Source of the DNA: Apium graveolens | Taxonomy: Eukaryota; Streptophyta; Magnoliopsida; Apiales; Apiaceae | Reading direction: 5' to 3' | Assembly: GCF_009905375.1 (NCBI RefSeq) | Contig: NC_133653.1 | Coordinates: forward strand, 96,460,609 to 96,524,608 | DNA length: 64,000 nt | Shown here: positions 21,812 to 34,817 of the stretch, one piece after another | Position numbering within the stretch: the first letter of the stretch is position 1 | How the letters are laid out: the number at the start of each line of letters is the position of its first letter | Notes under the pieces: generated by a model | What the model saw: the letters and a program-made list of their open reading frames with translations, nothing else | Told to the model about the DNA's origin: nothing | The model's database searches: none | Translations under genes and position numbers: made by a program

Positions 21812-22370
21812 AAATCGGGAACATTGTCAAGATATTTTGATATATATAAAATATCTGATTTGATTTAAAAAAGAAAAGGTCTATACTACCAAATTTTTAA
21901 ATCGTCCTATTATACTACCAAATTTGATTTATAAGTATTATTTTAACAGTTATTTCCAAACTATTTTATACATTATGGTTTAACATTATTGCTCACTCAT
22001 GCTTTCTTTTAAGTGTCACAACACAACAGATAACCAGCATACCAGTAAGAGACCTAGTCAACTGAAACTGCGAGGAGAAGACCTTGTAGCATTGCTTCAG
22101 GAAAGCTAGACCATTTAGATAGGCTTCAGATAATTATAAGCTTTTTATAACTTCATTTAGAGGTTACGAATAATAGTTTGAGATCCTGTAAAGTTTATTT
22201 GATTTGTAATAACAAATGATACCTGTTGTACATTATTTTTAAGGCTATAACTTGTGTGTATGTGTGACTGAGATTGTGGTCTGTTGGATTATTGAATCAA
22301 TACAGGTTATACATGATTGAAGGATGGCGTGACGACTCAGATTCCTGACCCCAGATTTGGGGGCGTTACA
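21812..22370 (+). repeat. 3' part of an old gypsy LTR (element F), host of copia A
   Basis: The sequence ends GACCCCAGATTTGGGGGCG followed by TTACA, the same layout as the end of the D LTR (CGGATCTGGGGGTGTTACA). Its GCTCACTCATGCTTTC stretch (about 21990) matches GCTCACCCTTGCTTTC in D at the same relative place. No PBS follows, so it is a 3' LTR or a solo LTR in plus orientation. The LTR start would be left of copia A, outside the window. Confidence 0.55.
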
Positions 22371-22628
22371 CCTACCTTTCATACACACATACACACAGTT
22401 TATAGTCTCAGAGAATGCATCGATACAATACTGAACCATAAAAATACAGTGATTCAACAAATATTACATTCTTCTATCTGGATATGATACTGATTATACA
22501 AGCATTTTTCTCCTCAATTTCTACCCCCTTTTCCTCTCGGGTTTTTCTTCAAAAAATGAAGAAGTGATCTTCTGCTTGCACCTTAAAGAGATTCTTCTGA
22601 GACTATCAATAAGATTTACAGTGGTAAC
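22371..22628. other. Unassigned spacer between the two nests
   Basis: No gene was seen. The stretch TTATAGTCTCAGAGA (about 22400) recurs in inverted form near the end of the D LTR, so this may be a truncated LTR end in minus orientation. Confidence 0.3.
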
Positions 22629-25600
22629 TGTGACGCCCTCCAAACCCGAGTCAGAAGTTTGGGGTTCATAACACACACACACAATATATATAAACCTACT
22701 TATGACAATAATAATATGCAGTGACCCTACTTACCATAAACCATGGATCGCAACAGGTTAAAATATGCATACAAGCCACAACCATACTTATATTACAAAC
22801 ATACCAAAACCCAACTAGTTTAACTTACATTTAAATAGTAAACATTCTTATAATTTTCAAACTTAAATTATTACAAAAGTCTTTTGCTAGCTTATTCCAT
22901 CTCAACCTGGAATCCTAACTCGCACACTTGACTGGGGATCCTCTTTAACAACGGGCTCATTCTTAACTGGAAAAGAACATAAATAGATTCGCATGAGTGA
23001 GCTAACTAGCTCAGCAAGTCATAGTGACAAAACTGAGATTAAACAATGATCAAATGAAATGATTAGGTTATCAAGTTTTCTTAATAAGAAATGGTTATAA
23101 ATGGATATTCAATTTTTATTTTAAAAACCAAGGTTAGGCTGCTAATCAGTCATGCACTAACCCCGAGTAAGGCATACGGCTCTGCTCTATATACTGGATC
23201 CAAGGCACACATTGGCCTAATACGACCACGAGTCTGGTCTGACCACGAATCTGGTCCACATTTATAAAACAATACAATTCTATAACAATAATAGAATAAA
23301 CAATGTAAATCAATAAACAGAATCATAAACAACATTTTTCTTCGAGCATAAGGTGATTTGCATTCACCAAAAGGGTATAACAAGGTAAGTACAAAGATTG
23401 GCTATCAGCTGGTAAAAGAATCAGATAACAGAAGAATCAAGGTCTCGTGGTTATAAGGATTAATCTTCTGATGTATAAGGTATGAAGGTTTGTATGTTAA
23501 ATAATTCAGGTTCAGTGATCAATGTATAGTTTGTATGTATTTTTGGAGTAGTATCGTATATCTGTGGTTTATATCTGGTATTCAACAATCAATGGTTTAC
23601 AAAGAATAAGGCTTACGGCTCAAAATCAATAACTGGAATTAGGATTTAGGGTTAAATACTTCAAAGCACTTGTAATATAAAATAGAACTATTCAATTACT
23701 TGCAACATATCTTGAAAAGGTTCAGAACACTTGCCTTATGTCAATTCGCTAACACTTCTCTTGCTCTCGTTCACCGATTCTTAATCACTGACTATCCGCT
23801 TCCCCTTTCTATGCATCACTTCCTCTGCTAGACACCACAAGTATCTATCAATACTCATTCTCACTTTATTCTATTCGCTACAAGCTTTATCTACCCTTTA
23901 TTTCACCCAAATCTGACTTACGGATTGAAAGTTACGACAATAACCGTCAAATAACATACACATAAGTTGATGACACATCAATCAGTTCACATATAGCACA
24001 TAGCACGTAAGATATTTGAAAAAAAATTCAAAGAAGAATCGGGGTTAAATTAATTTTTCAGATATTTAATATGGATTTTTAAACATTTTTCAGAATTAAA
24101 ACGGGTCGATGAATCATTTATAAGCAATTAACAGGGTTCGAATAGCTGAATCTGACTTTAAAATCATTTAAAAATAATTATCGAGCCTTGAAAATAATTT
24201 AAAATAATATTTTAAAGCTCGAAACTATTATTCAGGATTTTTAAATCAAAAGAAATAATTAAATCTAATTAAATAATCAATTAAAAATAATTAATAATTA
24301 ATTAAATCAATTATTCAACTAATATTCAAAATAATTGACCAATTAAATAATTATTTATTTATTAAATTTATAAATTAAATAATTCATATTTATTTTTGAA
24401 TTATAAATAATTTTTGGAATTAAAATAATAATTTTTGAAATTTTTATTAATTAAAAACGAATTTATGAAATTAAAATAAATAGAAAATTAATTTTTAAAT
24501 AATTTTAAAACAGGAATCCTATTTTTGCAACTTCTAGAACCTCATGTGCCAAACTGTTTTGTTTTGAAAAGTACAGGGACTAAAATGCAATTTTTACAAG
24601 GTTTACCGGAAAACACCCCTGTTTGGCGAGAACACGATCCAGGTACAGTCAGGCCATGAAAAGCACCGGATCACATCTTCTAATCACCAGGAATTCAACC
24701 ATGCAATCAAAACAAACAGATAACCCCTGAGTTGGCCGGAATAACTCGAAGAAAACTCGCCGGACGACGAGTTCTTCTTTTCTCCGGCCAGCTCGATTCC
24801 GGTATCGTCTATTCATGAACCCACCGCCAATCGATTCCTCTTTTCAAGCTCTACACGTTGGTATAATCGATCATACTAGTAACCCCTAGATAAAAAAGCC
24901 CTAATTTTCAATTGAAAATATTCATACAGGTTATAAATCCTAATTTCATAATTCAAAAATTAAACTCAATTTTGAATATGTTATTAAACTTCAAATTCAT
25001 CATATGACATACCAAAATAATCAAAATTAAATTAATCTACAGCATGCAATCATCAAATTATACAAACAACATCAAAATCAAAAATTCATAATTCAATCCA
25101 AAATAATTTGAAATGAAATAAAATTATAGAAATATACCTATTGATTCTGCAGTTGTATGGCTTACATATCTTGATAGTACTCTTCAATATCTTTTTTTCA
25201 TTACTTGAACTTCGAAATCCGATATCGATAACACCTTCAAATATAGATTTGATTCTCAAGAACACTTATGAATATTATGAGTTTCTCTGAAAACTATATA
25301 TTTTTACTGTTTACAAATGATTATCTGTACAAAATAAAATACGGTAGGGCTATTTATATTTACGGAATATTGGTATGCCGTTGGATCATATCAGATATGA
25401 AAATAGAATACTTAATCGCTAAGTATTTATAAAATAGATCCAATTCGGTATCGGTTTTCGGATAATTATCAAAACCAGGCTTTTTTGTAAATAGAGACTT
25501 GATCTCAGCGCTTTGGTTACATGAATTACAAGAATATAATATAATTGTTTAATCAAAATATCCTGTTTCTCAAAGATACAGGTTTTATCGATTTACCAAA

Positions 25601-26052
25601 ACGAATACTATATCGAAAATTTTGCTCCGGGACCCGCACGGGTAAAACCGTACTCCGGATCGAAAAAGTCAAAACATGGAAAATGCTCGGAATATTCCAA
25701 TTAGGTTGAAAAGGAGTTTTCCCGATATTTCCGGGTTGTTAAAACGTACAAACAATTAAAGTCGGTTGATTCCCGATTATACAAAATAGTTTATAAATAC
25801 TCAGAAAAACAATTTATTAAATCCATAAATCATTTATAAAATCATATAACAACATAAAAATTAATAAAAAAATATCAAAATTATCTATACTTTATTTTGG
25901 ACATATAAAAATTAAAATACTCAATTTTTACCAAATTTAAACATCCAAATACAAATACCAGTCAACAGATAATTCACCAAAAATTCATAGAATAATCACA
26001 GAATATTTATTTATTGATAAAAATAATTACACGATATACCCCGGATATTACA
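22629..26052 (-). repeat. 3' LTR of gypsy chromovirus C (3.4 kb)
   Basis: The plus strand spans TGTGACGCCC to ...CGGATATTACA, so on the minus strand the LTR begins TGTAATATCCGG directly after the PPT. It is very AT-rich in the middle (24050-25130). It has no coding content; the open frame 23150-23383 is accidental. The flanking GTAAC at 22624-22628 is the presumed target duplication, but the partner lies beyond the right edge. The length fits the Tekay/Del group, which is known for long LTRs. Confidence 0.75.
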
Positions 26053-26070
26053 TCCTTCCTCCCTCAAAAG
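26053..26070 (-). promoter_or_regulatory. Polypurine tract of gypsy C
   Basis: The minus strand reads CTTTTGAGGGAGGAAGGA directly before the LTR start TGTAATATCC. Confidence 0.75.
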
Positions 26071-26090
26071 GATTCTATCCTCAGAATTTC

Positions 26091-27007
26091 CTAAGAAAAC
26101 AAATGAGAGTACTTCTCTCGCATATTATTTTCTAGCTCCCAGGTTGATTCTTCAACCCTTGGGTCTCTCCACAATACTCTTACTAACTTTACAACTTTTT
26201 TTCTTAACACCCTCTCTCTCTTCTCTAGTATCTCTATCGGATTCTCTACATAAGACAAATCATCCTGAAGTTCTCTCGGCTCGTACTCAATTACATGTCT
26301 GGAATCTGGATTATACTTTTTAAGCATCGATATGTGAAAGACATTATGAATGTGCTCCATATGCGGGGGTAACGCCAATTCATATGCTACCTTTCCGACA
26401 CGCTTCAAAATTTCAAAAGGTCCAACATATCTAGGACTCAGCTTCCCTTTCTTTCTGAACCTAGACAATCCTTTCCACGGTGACACTTTCAACAAGACTA
26501 AATCTCCATCTTCAAATTCCATATACTTTCTTGATTGATCTGCATATTTTTTTTGACGATCTTGGGCTGCAATTAACCTTTTCTGAGTAACTTTAACAAC
26601 TTCTTTTATTTGTTGCACTAATTCGGGTCCGAGTATCTTTTGTTCTCCTACTTCATCCTAATACACTGGTGATCGACATTTACGTCCATAAAGAGCTTCG
26701 TATGGTGGTATTCCAATGCTGGCATGATAACTGTTGTTGTAAGAAAATTTTACTAAGGGTAAATGCTCGTCCCAACTTCCTCTGAAATCAATAGCACAAA
26801 CATGTAACATGTCCTCAATTGTCTGAATCGTTCTTTCACTTTGGCCATCGGTCAGTGGATGATAAGTTGTACTCATATTCAAATTAGTTCCCAAACATTC
26901 CTGAAAACTTTTCCAAAATATTGAATTGAATCGTGGATCTCGATCAAATACAATAGACACGGGGACTCCATGACGGACTACTATCTCCTTCAGATACATG
27001 TGAACCA
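26091..27007 (-). pseudogene. pol: Gypsy C integrase C-terminal half with chromodomain
   Basis: Reading leftward from the break by element [21 protein letters not shown] (second catalytic Asp), [20 protein letters not shown] (catalytic Glu), [10 protein letters not shown] and [16 protein letters not shown] then stands where relatives have Trp, after which KILGPELVQQIKE and the GPFEILKRVGKVAYELALP motif follow. The end, VLWRDPRVEESTWELENNM, is the chromodomain-like tail of chromoviruses, with the stop at 26091-26093. The N-terminal part of Pol would continue on the far side of B, outside the window. Integrase inserts cDNA, and chromodomains are thought to steer it to chromatin marks. Confidence 0.88.
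27003..27007. repeat. Presumed target-site duplication of gypsy B (AACCA)
   Basis: These are the five bases before the LTR terminus TGTGGCGCC at 27008. The partner copy is outside the window. Confidence 0.4.
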
Positions 27008-29066
27008 TGTGGCGCCCCAAAATGCGGGGTCAGGAGTCTCGGAGGCCACGCCATCTAAACTCACACAACTCACACTACAATATATAAATACTCACGCTTC
27101 ACAACCCCACACTTATCACACACACACACACTTACAGGTTATTTTCTTGGAAACGAACCATCATAACTAGAGTAATTGTCAACCATCAAGTGATACTTAT
27201 TACAACCCAAAAGTAATTAATCTTGCCGGGGAGTGACCTTTAGGTAAGGCTAGTCCGCCGGCCAAATATACGTTTCTTGTTTATTACCTTACATAAGTCA
27301 TACTTATAAATAAGCCGAACTATAAACAACTGAAAACTAATCCAACTTATTCCGACTACCTGTGGTACAACACCAAATAACCTACGGAATAGCTGGTCAT
27401 TTCCTACCCGTTTCCTGGCTGTGGTTCTCATGGCAGGCATCTTGATTCACTATTGTGTTGTGTCAATTTAAGAAAACAAGTGTGAGCTATAATGCCCAGC
27501 ATAATAATGTACAGTATGAAAATGACTGTATGATAACATCATATATAATAAATATGTTTTATTCAAAAATAGTTTTCCTTGGTGATACACACCTTCTTAT
27601 GAAAACAATTCTTTAAGGGATTTTAATATCCTGTGAATACCTTAATAGTAATCCCAACACCTAGACTTGGGTTACGGTATTGCATCTCAATTCCAATTGG
27701 AAGAATTAGGACACTCGTTGGAGCCACCGTATACGATGATCAGTTGTAATATGATAATAGTAACCTTTTCTACTAGTAGAAGGACGACACCTTCGTATCC
27801 CGGTTATCACCCTTTCCGCATTCGGGCTACGTGTCCCATTTTCGGGTATACACATACTTCACAAGTTCCTGAGTACACTGAGTACCTTCACCTGCGGTAC
27901 CTTTGATAGTCCATCTAGCACACATAGTACCAGAGTCTACCCTCCCATGTCCTTTAAAAGAATTCTATCAATCTCGAGAACTCGAACCACATCGAAGTTC
28001 CCCAAGCATTTTGCTTGTTGATAGAAACAACTTATCTCTCTAAGATATAAGTATATATATATAGGTACTTCCGAGAATTTCAGAGGAAGTACTAAGGATG
28101 TGAGTTGATCATTGTCAACAAATAATTAATAAGGGGGAAAAGTTTCTCCTTGAAACTATATTCAAAATATTAAATAAGTCAGGATTATATTCACCGACGA
28201 TCTGAAATTATTCGAATGATATTCTGAAATCAGAAAGTATATTTTAAATCAGGATCTATGATTTTTAAATCAATAATAAACCCTTTAATAAATAATTAAA
28301 TGATAATCGATAAATAATTAAACCTCGAATGGGCTTACTCTCTAAAAGAATATTTAAAATAATATTCCTCAACTAGTTTGTGTCTACATAATTAATAATC
28401 TATAATGATTAATCGAGTTTGAAATAAATAATCGTTGGAGTATACTACTCCTATAATAAAGGAATAAGTAAATAGTGTTTATTATTCGAACAATGAAATA
28501 TAGTTGAGGGAATATGATTGTTGGAAAATCGTTTTAATAAAAGTTCGAGGTGTTTTAATGTTTCGTAAGTGGACGTTGAGTCCCTTTAAAACGTACTACT
28601 ATGGACTTATAACCGTCTTATAATATCACCGGAAATGATTTCCGGGTTTTATCTTAAATCCCGACCGACTCTTGGTCTTATATAATACGTCACGCTTAAA
28701 GTGAAATAACATTTCACGATATATACTTTATCGTACAACATCGCTACATTATGCAAAATTTCAACAACTACGTATCATGGCAAGCATGGTATTTATGCAA
28801 TGATAGTAAAACAATCCTTTCACAACACAACAGTAAAATGGAGTTGGGTTCGTAAACTTGCCTGGGTATCTCGAGGTGGAGGATGCTTTAGGTTCCGCTC
28901 GGAAATCTATAACCATAAACACATTTCATTTCGTTAGGTTCCGTTCTAATTTACGGCAACTCGCACTCATGCGCTACTTATTATGCACCATCTCAACTTA
29001 TATTACCCTTATTATTCCTTTAAGTCATATTCACATTATGGTCACTTCATTTTTCCTAAGTATCTT
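27008..29066 (-). repeat. 3' LTR of gypsy B, distal part
   Basis: It starts TGTGGCGCCCC on the plus strand, which is the LTR end on the minus strand, with the same inverted-terminus layout as C and D (GCCCC...GGGGTC, ACGCCATC). It is interrupted at the TSD ATCTT (29062-29066) by the SIRE element. Short TA runs occur near 28053. No gene; the open frame 27667-27906 has no features. Confidence 0.75.
29062..29066. repeat. Target-site duplication of SIRE, left copy (ATCTT)
   Basis: ATCTT precedes the LTR terminus TGTTAGTCCC. The matching copy is at 43191-43195. Confidence 0.88.
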
Positions 29067-30283
29067 TGTTAGTCCCAAAGTATCGTAGAAGGGGGGTTGA
29101 ATACGATACCTACAATCTTTTTCGATTCATTTTAAGTTATTCGTTAAAAGTATGGAATCAAAAACAATACAAAACAATTCGAGGAATATATTATTTTATT
29201 TATATAAACCTTGAGGTTGCTACAATCTAATCAAAGTATTGATTAGCTACAATAAATTCAGCAGCATAACATTCTGTTTACAAGGATAATAAATTCAAGC
29301 TTCGATGGAGCTCTCGTAAACTATCTGTGTTTGCTGAAGAAGATAACTAACTGAATTGAATTACATTCACTTCAGTTTTGTAGTCTTTCAAAATTAAATG
29401 AACAGCTGGCCAATTCATGTCCACACAAATCATTTAACTTTGTTGCATTTAACTCAGTGAACAACACCTTCTGTGGCGACAAAGTTCCTCTGTATAACCT
29501 CTGTGGCGACAGCTCTGTGGAGACACAATCACCCTGTATAGCCTCTGTGGCAACAGGTTTGTGGCGACACCTTCTCCTGTATGGCCTCTGTGGCGATAGA
29601 TCTGTGGCGACAGTTTGACTTATTACACTCTGTGGTGACAAGCTCTGTGGCGATACACACTTTCCCTGTATTGCCTTAAGCAATTTGTTCTAACACCTTC
29701 TGTGGCGACAGGGGCTTCTGTGGCGACATAGGTGCCTTAGAGCAAATCCTCTGTGGTTACTTCTCCTGTGGCGACAGGGATTCCTTAGTGTCTTTACTTA
29801 GAATATTTTTGGTTCTTTATCAAGTCACTCTTCAGTGTATCAATCATTTTTCTTCTGTTAATTGAATCAAAATACTTCCTTGAAATGCTGATATTTGGTG
29901 CACTGGTCTGGTTCACAAACAACTAGCCTTGAGAGGATCTTGACTCAATTTGTCTTATGATTATGAGTTGATACATACTGATGTTTATCCACTGCTTCTT
30001 TCACTGAACCCTTGATTTATATCACTTGAAGTCAATACATGCAGCTGATACTTAAAGCCTCTTGATGTCTTATTCTTCATGGCTGCTTGAACATAGTAAT
30101 GAACTTCTTCCCATGATCTGCAGGAGAGCTTAATGAATCAATCACATCATTTGGTTCTTTGTGTTTATCCTGTCTTCATCTGAAGGGTTCCAGTGCTTTA
30201 CAGTTTAATAAATTTTATCTGTTTCTGTTTTTATGTTGAGTTATAAATCCTCGATTACATGTTACATTACATTATGCTTTACA
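29067..30283 (-). repeat. 3' LTR of SIRE
   Basis: It pairs with 41971-43190 and has many scattered differences. It contains an array of about 13 copies of CTGTGGCGACA (29469-29780). The 103-codon open frame inside (29372-29683, minus) is a low-complexity reading of that array, not a gene. Confidence 0.9.
29469..29780 (-). repeat. CTGTGGCGACA array in the SIRE 3' LTR
   Basis: About 13 degenerate copies lie at irregular spacing, many written CTGTGGCGACAG, which can pair with itself (CTGT...ACAG). The same array is in the other LTR (42372-42690), and a related one lies in the post-pol spacer. Confidence 0.85.
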
Positions 30284-30297
30284 ATCTCCCCTATTTG
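30284..30297 (-). promoter_or_regulatory. Polypurine tract of SIRE
   Basis: The minus strand reads CAAATAGGGGAGAT directly before the 3' LTR start TGTAAAGC. Confidence 0.8.
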
Positions 30298-30469
30298 ATT
30301 GTTAGAGTTCGACAAGCAAATCCTTAAGGATAACTCAACTGATAATAAGAAAAAGTACGAACTATCAAAATAGATAAAGATATTAAATACATTCTGGATT
30401 ACATATTCATTTTCAGATTTCTTACAATACAAATTACAAAGAAGTGTTCCTCTAGCCTGAACATATACT

Positions 30470-32268
30470 CTATGTCTTCTTTGTCTTTGTCTTCTTCTTC
30501 TTCCTGATTCCTTCTTCTTCTTGAGGCTGAACGGATTTTCTCTTAGAGACTTTCTTCCGAGGACCTGAAGGTTTTGGAGGAGACTCTTTCAGCTCATTCA
30601 ATCTAGCTTGTACACAATCACGAGCTTCTATTTCAAGTGCATTGACTGGAGGTGGATTGTTTAGCTCATGAAGCATTATCTCAAGATAATTGACTTTAGA
30701 GCATTTAGGAACCAGATCAAACAGTAGAGATGATTTTCTGGACATTATGAAGACTGTTATCCTTTTTGGATGTCCTCTTACTCTACTGGTGTCATTGATC
30801 GATTCTTCTTCCGTTACTTCGTCAAGAATCTTTATGATGAGGATCGAAGAAACCTTTTCATCTTTACAGGTAGACAGTTTGACATCCGTCAAGGCTTGCT
30901 GAATTGAGCTTGATTCACTTGTCCTGAAGTCTTTGATTCTGATTCTGCATTTGTTGATTCTAAAGACTAACTCTCCTTCACTGTCAATGCTGATTATGGG
31001 TTCAGTGTCTTTGAGAAGACCAATTTCTGCTTCTCCATTAATGAACACCATCTCATGATATTCTCTTCTGATTGCCCTCATATCCTTCTCCGTGTCTCTG
31101 ATCATATTGTCATTGAGCCTATAAGTGTACAGAACTTCAGTGGCTTTGACATCTGCTTCAGATCTCTTAACACCTGGAGCTGTCAGTTTAGCTCTTTTGC
31201 TCCTTAGTTGACTTTCCAGAAAGGTAAGTTGTAGATACCGGATGGTTCTTATGTGTTGGTCAGACATGGTGATATTCTGCAATCTACCACCCGCAACAAG
31301 TTTGATCATAAATGGATACATAAATGCTTGAGGAGATACATCCATCATCATTCTCCACAGTCTGTCTCTGAAGTATTCATTTTCATTCGATTTCAACCAT
31401 GGGATCTTTGAGGCTAAGACAAACAGTTCAACAATATTCAACTTCTTCAGTACACTTGTAGATACTTTCATCTGTAGACCATCTCTGTGATTGATGGTGA
31501 TCTTCCATCCATTCTTCATAATGTTCACAGTAGTTCCAGTAATTACTTTGCTGAACTGATCATAGAACTCATGGATGTTTATATATGTCTCTCTGTAGTG
31601 CTCCACAGTTCTCAACAGATTAGAGTTTCCAGGGTCTGAATAGTTATATGTTTCTGGTTTGTCCATTTTCTTCTTTGTTTCTTCCCATTTACTTCCTTTC
31701 CTGTTAGCTTGACGATATGCTTCTCTCTCCTCTCTGTTCCTTTTCCTTTGAATAGCTCTTTGAATTCTTGCTCTGGATCTTTCTATTTCTTCTTGAATTT
31801 CCAAATAAGAGCGATTTATTTTCTCTGTGATTCCATAGGATAGACAATCATCCGAGAAAGCATCTTCATCTTCAAATTCTTCATCCTCTGTGAAGATCAT
31901 TCTTTCTTCCGTAGCCATTTTTTCAAATCTTGGCTCACACCCTATCGGAACATCACTTTCATCTATCTCACCTTCTTCTAATTCTTCTTCAGAAAATAAG
32001 GGTGTTGGATCATATATCTGAGACATCAGATTTCTCTGAGTTGTAATGATTCTGCTCAGATGCCCTGATTGTTCCCCCTGAGATGTTGCGCTTTCTTTAG
32101 AGAATCTTTCCTTTACGAGCATCCTTTCATCAATTCTCTCCTCTAACTCTTCCTTCATCTCTTCTTCAAATACATCATACGTACCAGTGGTCTGAAAGGC
32201 ATCTTGAAGTAGATTAACAGCAGTGTCCACTTTTTCTTGTTCTACTACCCTTTTCTTCCATTAAGTTG
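30470..32268 (-). CDS. SIRE envelope-position protein, C-terminal 586-codon frame
   Basis: An open frame runs from 32230 (its first codon is GTG, so the true start is upstream) to the stop at 30470-30472. A TAA at about 32264-32266 separates it from a similar upstream frame with WKKRVVEQEK. It begins with an acidic Glu-rich region, has a charged helical stretch (IERSRARIQRAIQRKRNREE) likely to form a coiled coil, a middle domain (HEFYDQFSKVITGTTVNIMK, LFVLASKIPWLKSNENE), and a strongly basic C-terminus (KKKKTKTKKT) that could act as a nuclear signal. I see no signal peptide or membrane helix. I do not recognise a known function. The uninterrupted 1.76-kb frame is striking in an element whose other genes are broken. 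Confidence 0.6.
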
Positions 32269-34817
32269 GGTTATCCTTCAAGTTGGTGTTGATTGAACAT
32301 GTAAGGTCGAGACAGGGATCTCAAGAGAAGCAGACGGTTGCTTATTGAGTGATGTCTTTGCCCCATTACTGGCAAGAGCTGCTTCAGATGAGACCGGGAT
32401 AGGCGCCTGCTTGCTAACTGAGATCTTTGGCTCAGTATTGGCAGGTGCTTTTCCTTTCCCTGTATGAGATAGAGATCGCTCAACGAATTCCCGCAAACTG
32501 GCGAATGCTGCTTGTTGATGTTCAAGTTGATTGGAAAGACTGGCGATTTGATGATCTCGGAGAGATAGTTCTATCTGAAGGTGTTGATCTTTAAGAGCCA
32601 GTTGTTCCTTAAGATAGCTGTCTTTTAATGCTAGCTGCTCTTTGAGATAATCTTTAGTGACATAATTGGATAGATCTATAGGTGTAGTTTGGATGGTTGG
32701 TATCTCATAGGCTTCTCACAGTGTATCGCTCAACACTCCATCACTCGGTTTGGGTCATGTGTGTCACTCATTCTCACAAGTTCACTCCTCTCAAAGCTCC
32801 GAGTTCCAGGTGTACCTACAGAAGATAGTGGAGCCATCCTTAAGGAGGACAACAGTGGTGCAATGGGAGTTCGCAATTCCCCATCCTTGTCCGAGACAAG
32901 TTGCCTATCATCAGGAGATGATTCATCCAGAGTTTGAATCTCCGGAGGGAGCACCGGGGCCTTCATATCTGGCATCTGATCCCCAGCTTCCCTTTGTATC
33001 TGTGAAGATACATTCCCCTTAGGCTCACCAGGTTAATCTGGTTCATCGCCAGTGGGTTGCCGATCCGCACCTACGTGGGATCCACTATCCGCAGATGCAT
33101 CCAGGTTTATTAGTCCTGGGGAGGTAAGTGTTGTGCTAGATTTGGCAGCGATTACAGCACTCTCTCCTAACACCTGTGAAGGCAGTTGATCCATTGAAGG
33201 ACCTTAAACAGGATATTCTAACCATAAAATGGTCGAATTCCCTGTTACCATCAATACGTCCTCACCAAATAGTATTTTTCTAATTGATTCATTTAAAGCT
33301 TCAAGAGCTTAGATATCGGATAAGGTGTTTGACTCGTTACAGGATGCCGTGGTTGACGGGCAAATTTCAATAGATCTACCTTGTTGAGAAGATAGATCTA
33401 GTAACTGTGTATGTGCCTTTTTAGCCAGAGAATCCTTTTGGGAAGATACCTGGAGGTTTGCAGATGTCTCAGGATGTTCACTACTTTGCTTCATAGGAGA
33501 CAAAGTTGCGGGTTCACTCACAGTACCTTCCTTATTTGCTGCATCTAGTGAAGTTTCTCCCTCTATTTGCATAGGATCCTTATACTCCAGGGCTTGAGCT
33601 AGGAGAGATGATGGTGTTTGGTTTGGCTCTAGAGGGTAGTTATGAATTTGTGGCATACCAAATTCACTCCCTAACCTATCTACTTGTTCAACAAGTATTT
33701 GTGTATGCTGAGGATCAAGGTGTAATTGATCCATGCTAATAAAATCAGAACATGCTTCAAAAGTACGACTCATGGAAGAAGTACCCATACCTGAGAAGAC
33801 TAGTCTATAGACAGAGGTATTAGAATGAGTAGATTCAGCAGCTTGATATGGGGGACTAGCAACTTCAGGTTGAGGTTGAGAGGATTCTTCGGATTCAGCT
33901 TCTTGTTCTTGCTCAACTTCAGCCTCTGCTTGGTCACCATGTTCAGAAATAGGTTGATCTGCTTTTACATCCTCATCTCCAACAGGCTTATTAGCAATGT
34001 TTTCCTCTGGGTCATTTTCAGCTAGGGGTTCATCTGCAGCTATAGATGCATCTTCAGCTTCTTCTTCTTCTTCTTCATATTGAGCATTGATAGTGGCAAA
34101 GGCATCTATCATGTGGTTTGTTAGGAAAGCAACCTCTGAGTTTGGATAGTTCCCTTTCTTGTGTAGCTTTGTGACTACCAGTTGAGATAGGACATGAGGA
34201 TCTTGCATTAAGTCACTGTGAGTGCATGTCTTTTGGGCTTCTAATAGTTTTCCATTTAGCACTATCTGAAGAAACCTTGCATATAGGATAAAGTTCTGAT
34301 GATTTGATTGGTTCTCCAAAATGTGCTCCATGAATAACCTCCCAAAATTGATGCGAAGATTATTCGCGATAGCAACCCCAACAACTTGATTAAAAATAGT
34401 GAGTCCATGAAATCCAGCTGTCTTGGGAGACAAGCAATGAGACAGTATATTGAAGAATAGATTTCATTCCTTCGGAAGATGACTTTTGTTGAAGTGCCTT
34501 GGTAAATCATCATTCGCTATCATTGTGCTCCTTATTGCTCTGAAGAAGCTGAGTAGTTCCCAATCTTCTGGAGTGTCATCAAAGTTATCTCGAGGTAACT
34601 GAAGATGTTCATTGAAATCATCCTTTGTAATTCTAATGGTATCATCATCAATGTCAAAAGAAAAAGCTAATTTTTCATCTTCTGAAGAGTTTATAGTTGT
34701 TGTGTGTATATGCCTGAGAAGCTCAACATTCAATTTCACGTTAGTCGTTAATACGAAGCGCACGATTGAGTTTTCGTTTAAAATACGGATCCAAGTTTCA
34801 AAATGTACCATTTTCAC
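32269..34817 (-). pseudogene. SIRE envelope-position protein, N-terminal part, broken
   Basis: One frame carries most of it: 34817-34464, a TGA, 34433-33309, a stop, then an open stretch to about 32730. The start MKMVHFETWIRILNENSIV is followed by a folded-looking domain (LQLPRDNFDDTPEDWEL, GFHGLTIFNQVVGVAIANNL, ILYARFLQIVLNGK). That domain resembles the conserved N-terminal part of ORFs found after pol in plant SIRE elements. A long acidic, Gln/Ser-rich, disordered region follows. Another frame at 32496-32278 (REFVERSLSHTGKGKAPAN) seems to continue toward the 586-codon frame. The family's function is unproven and 'envelope' is a positional name. Confidence 0.6.

Noticed and set aside
29372..29683. 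103-codon minus-strand open frame in the SIRE LTR, with a copy in the other LTR
   Set aside because: Repetitive SPQ/ATE reading of the CTGTGGCGACA array; open only because the repeat lacks stops.
29469..29780. CRISPR-like array of short repeats
   Set aside because: Repeats are 11-12 bp, degenerate and irregularly spaced inside a plant LTR; no cas genes and a eukaryotic context.
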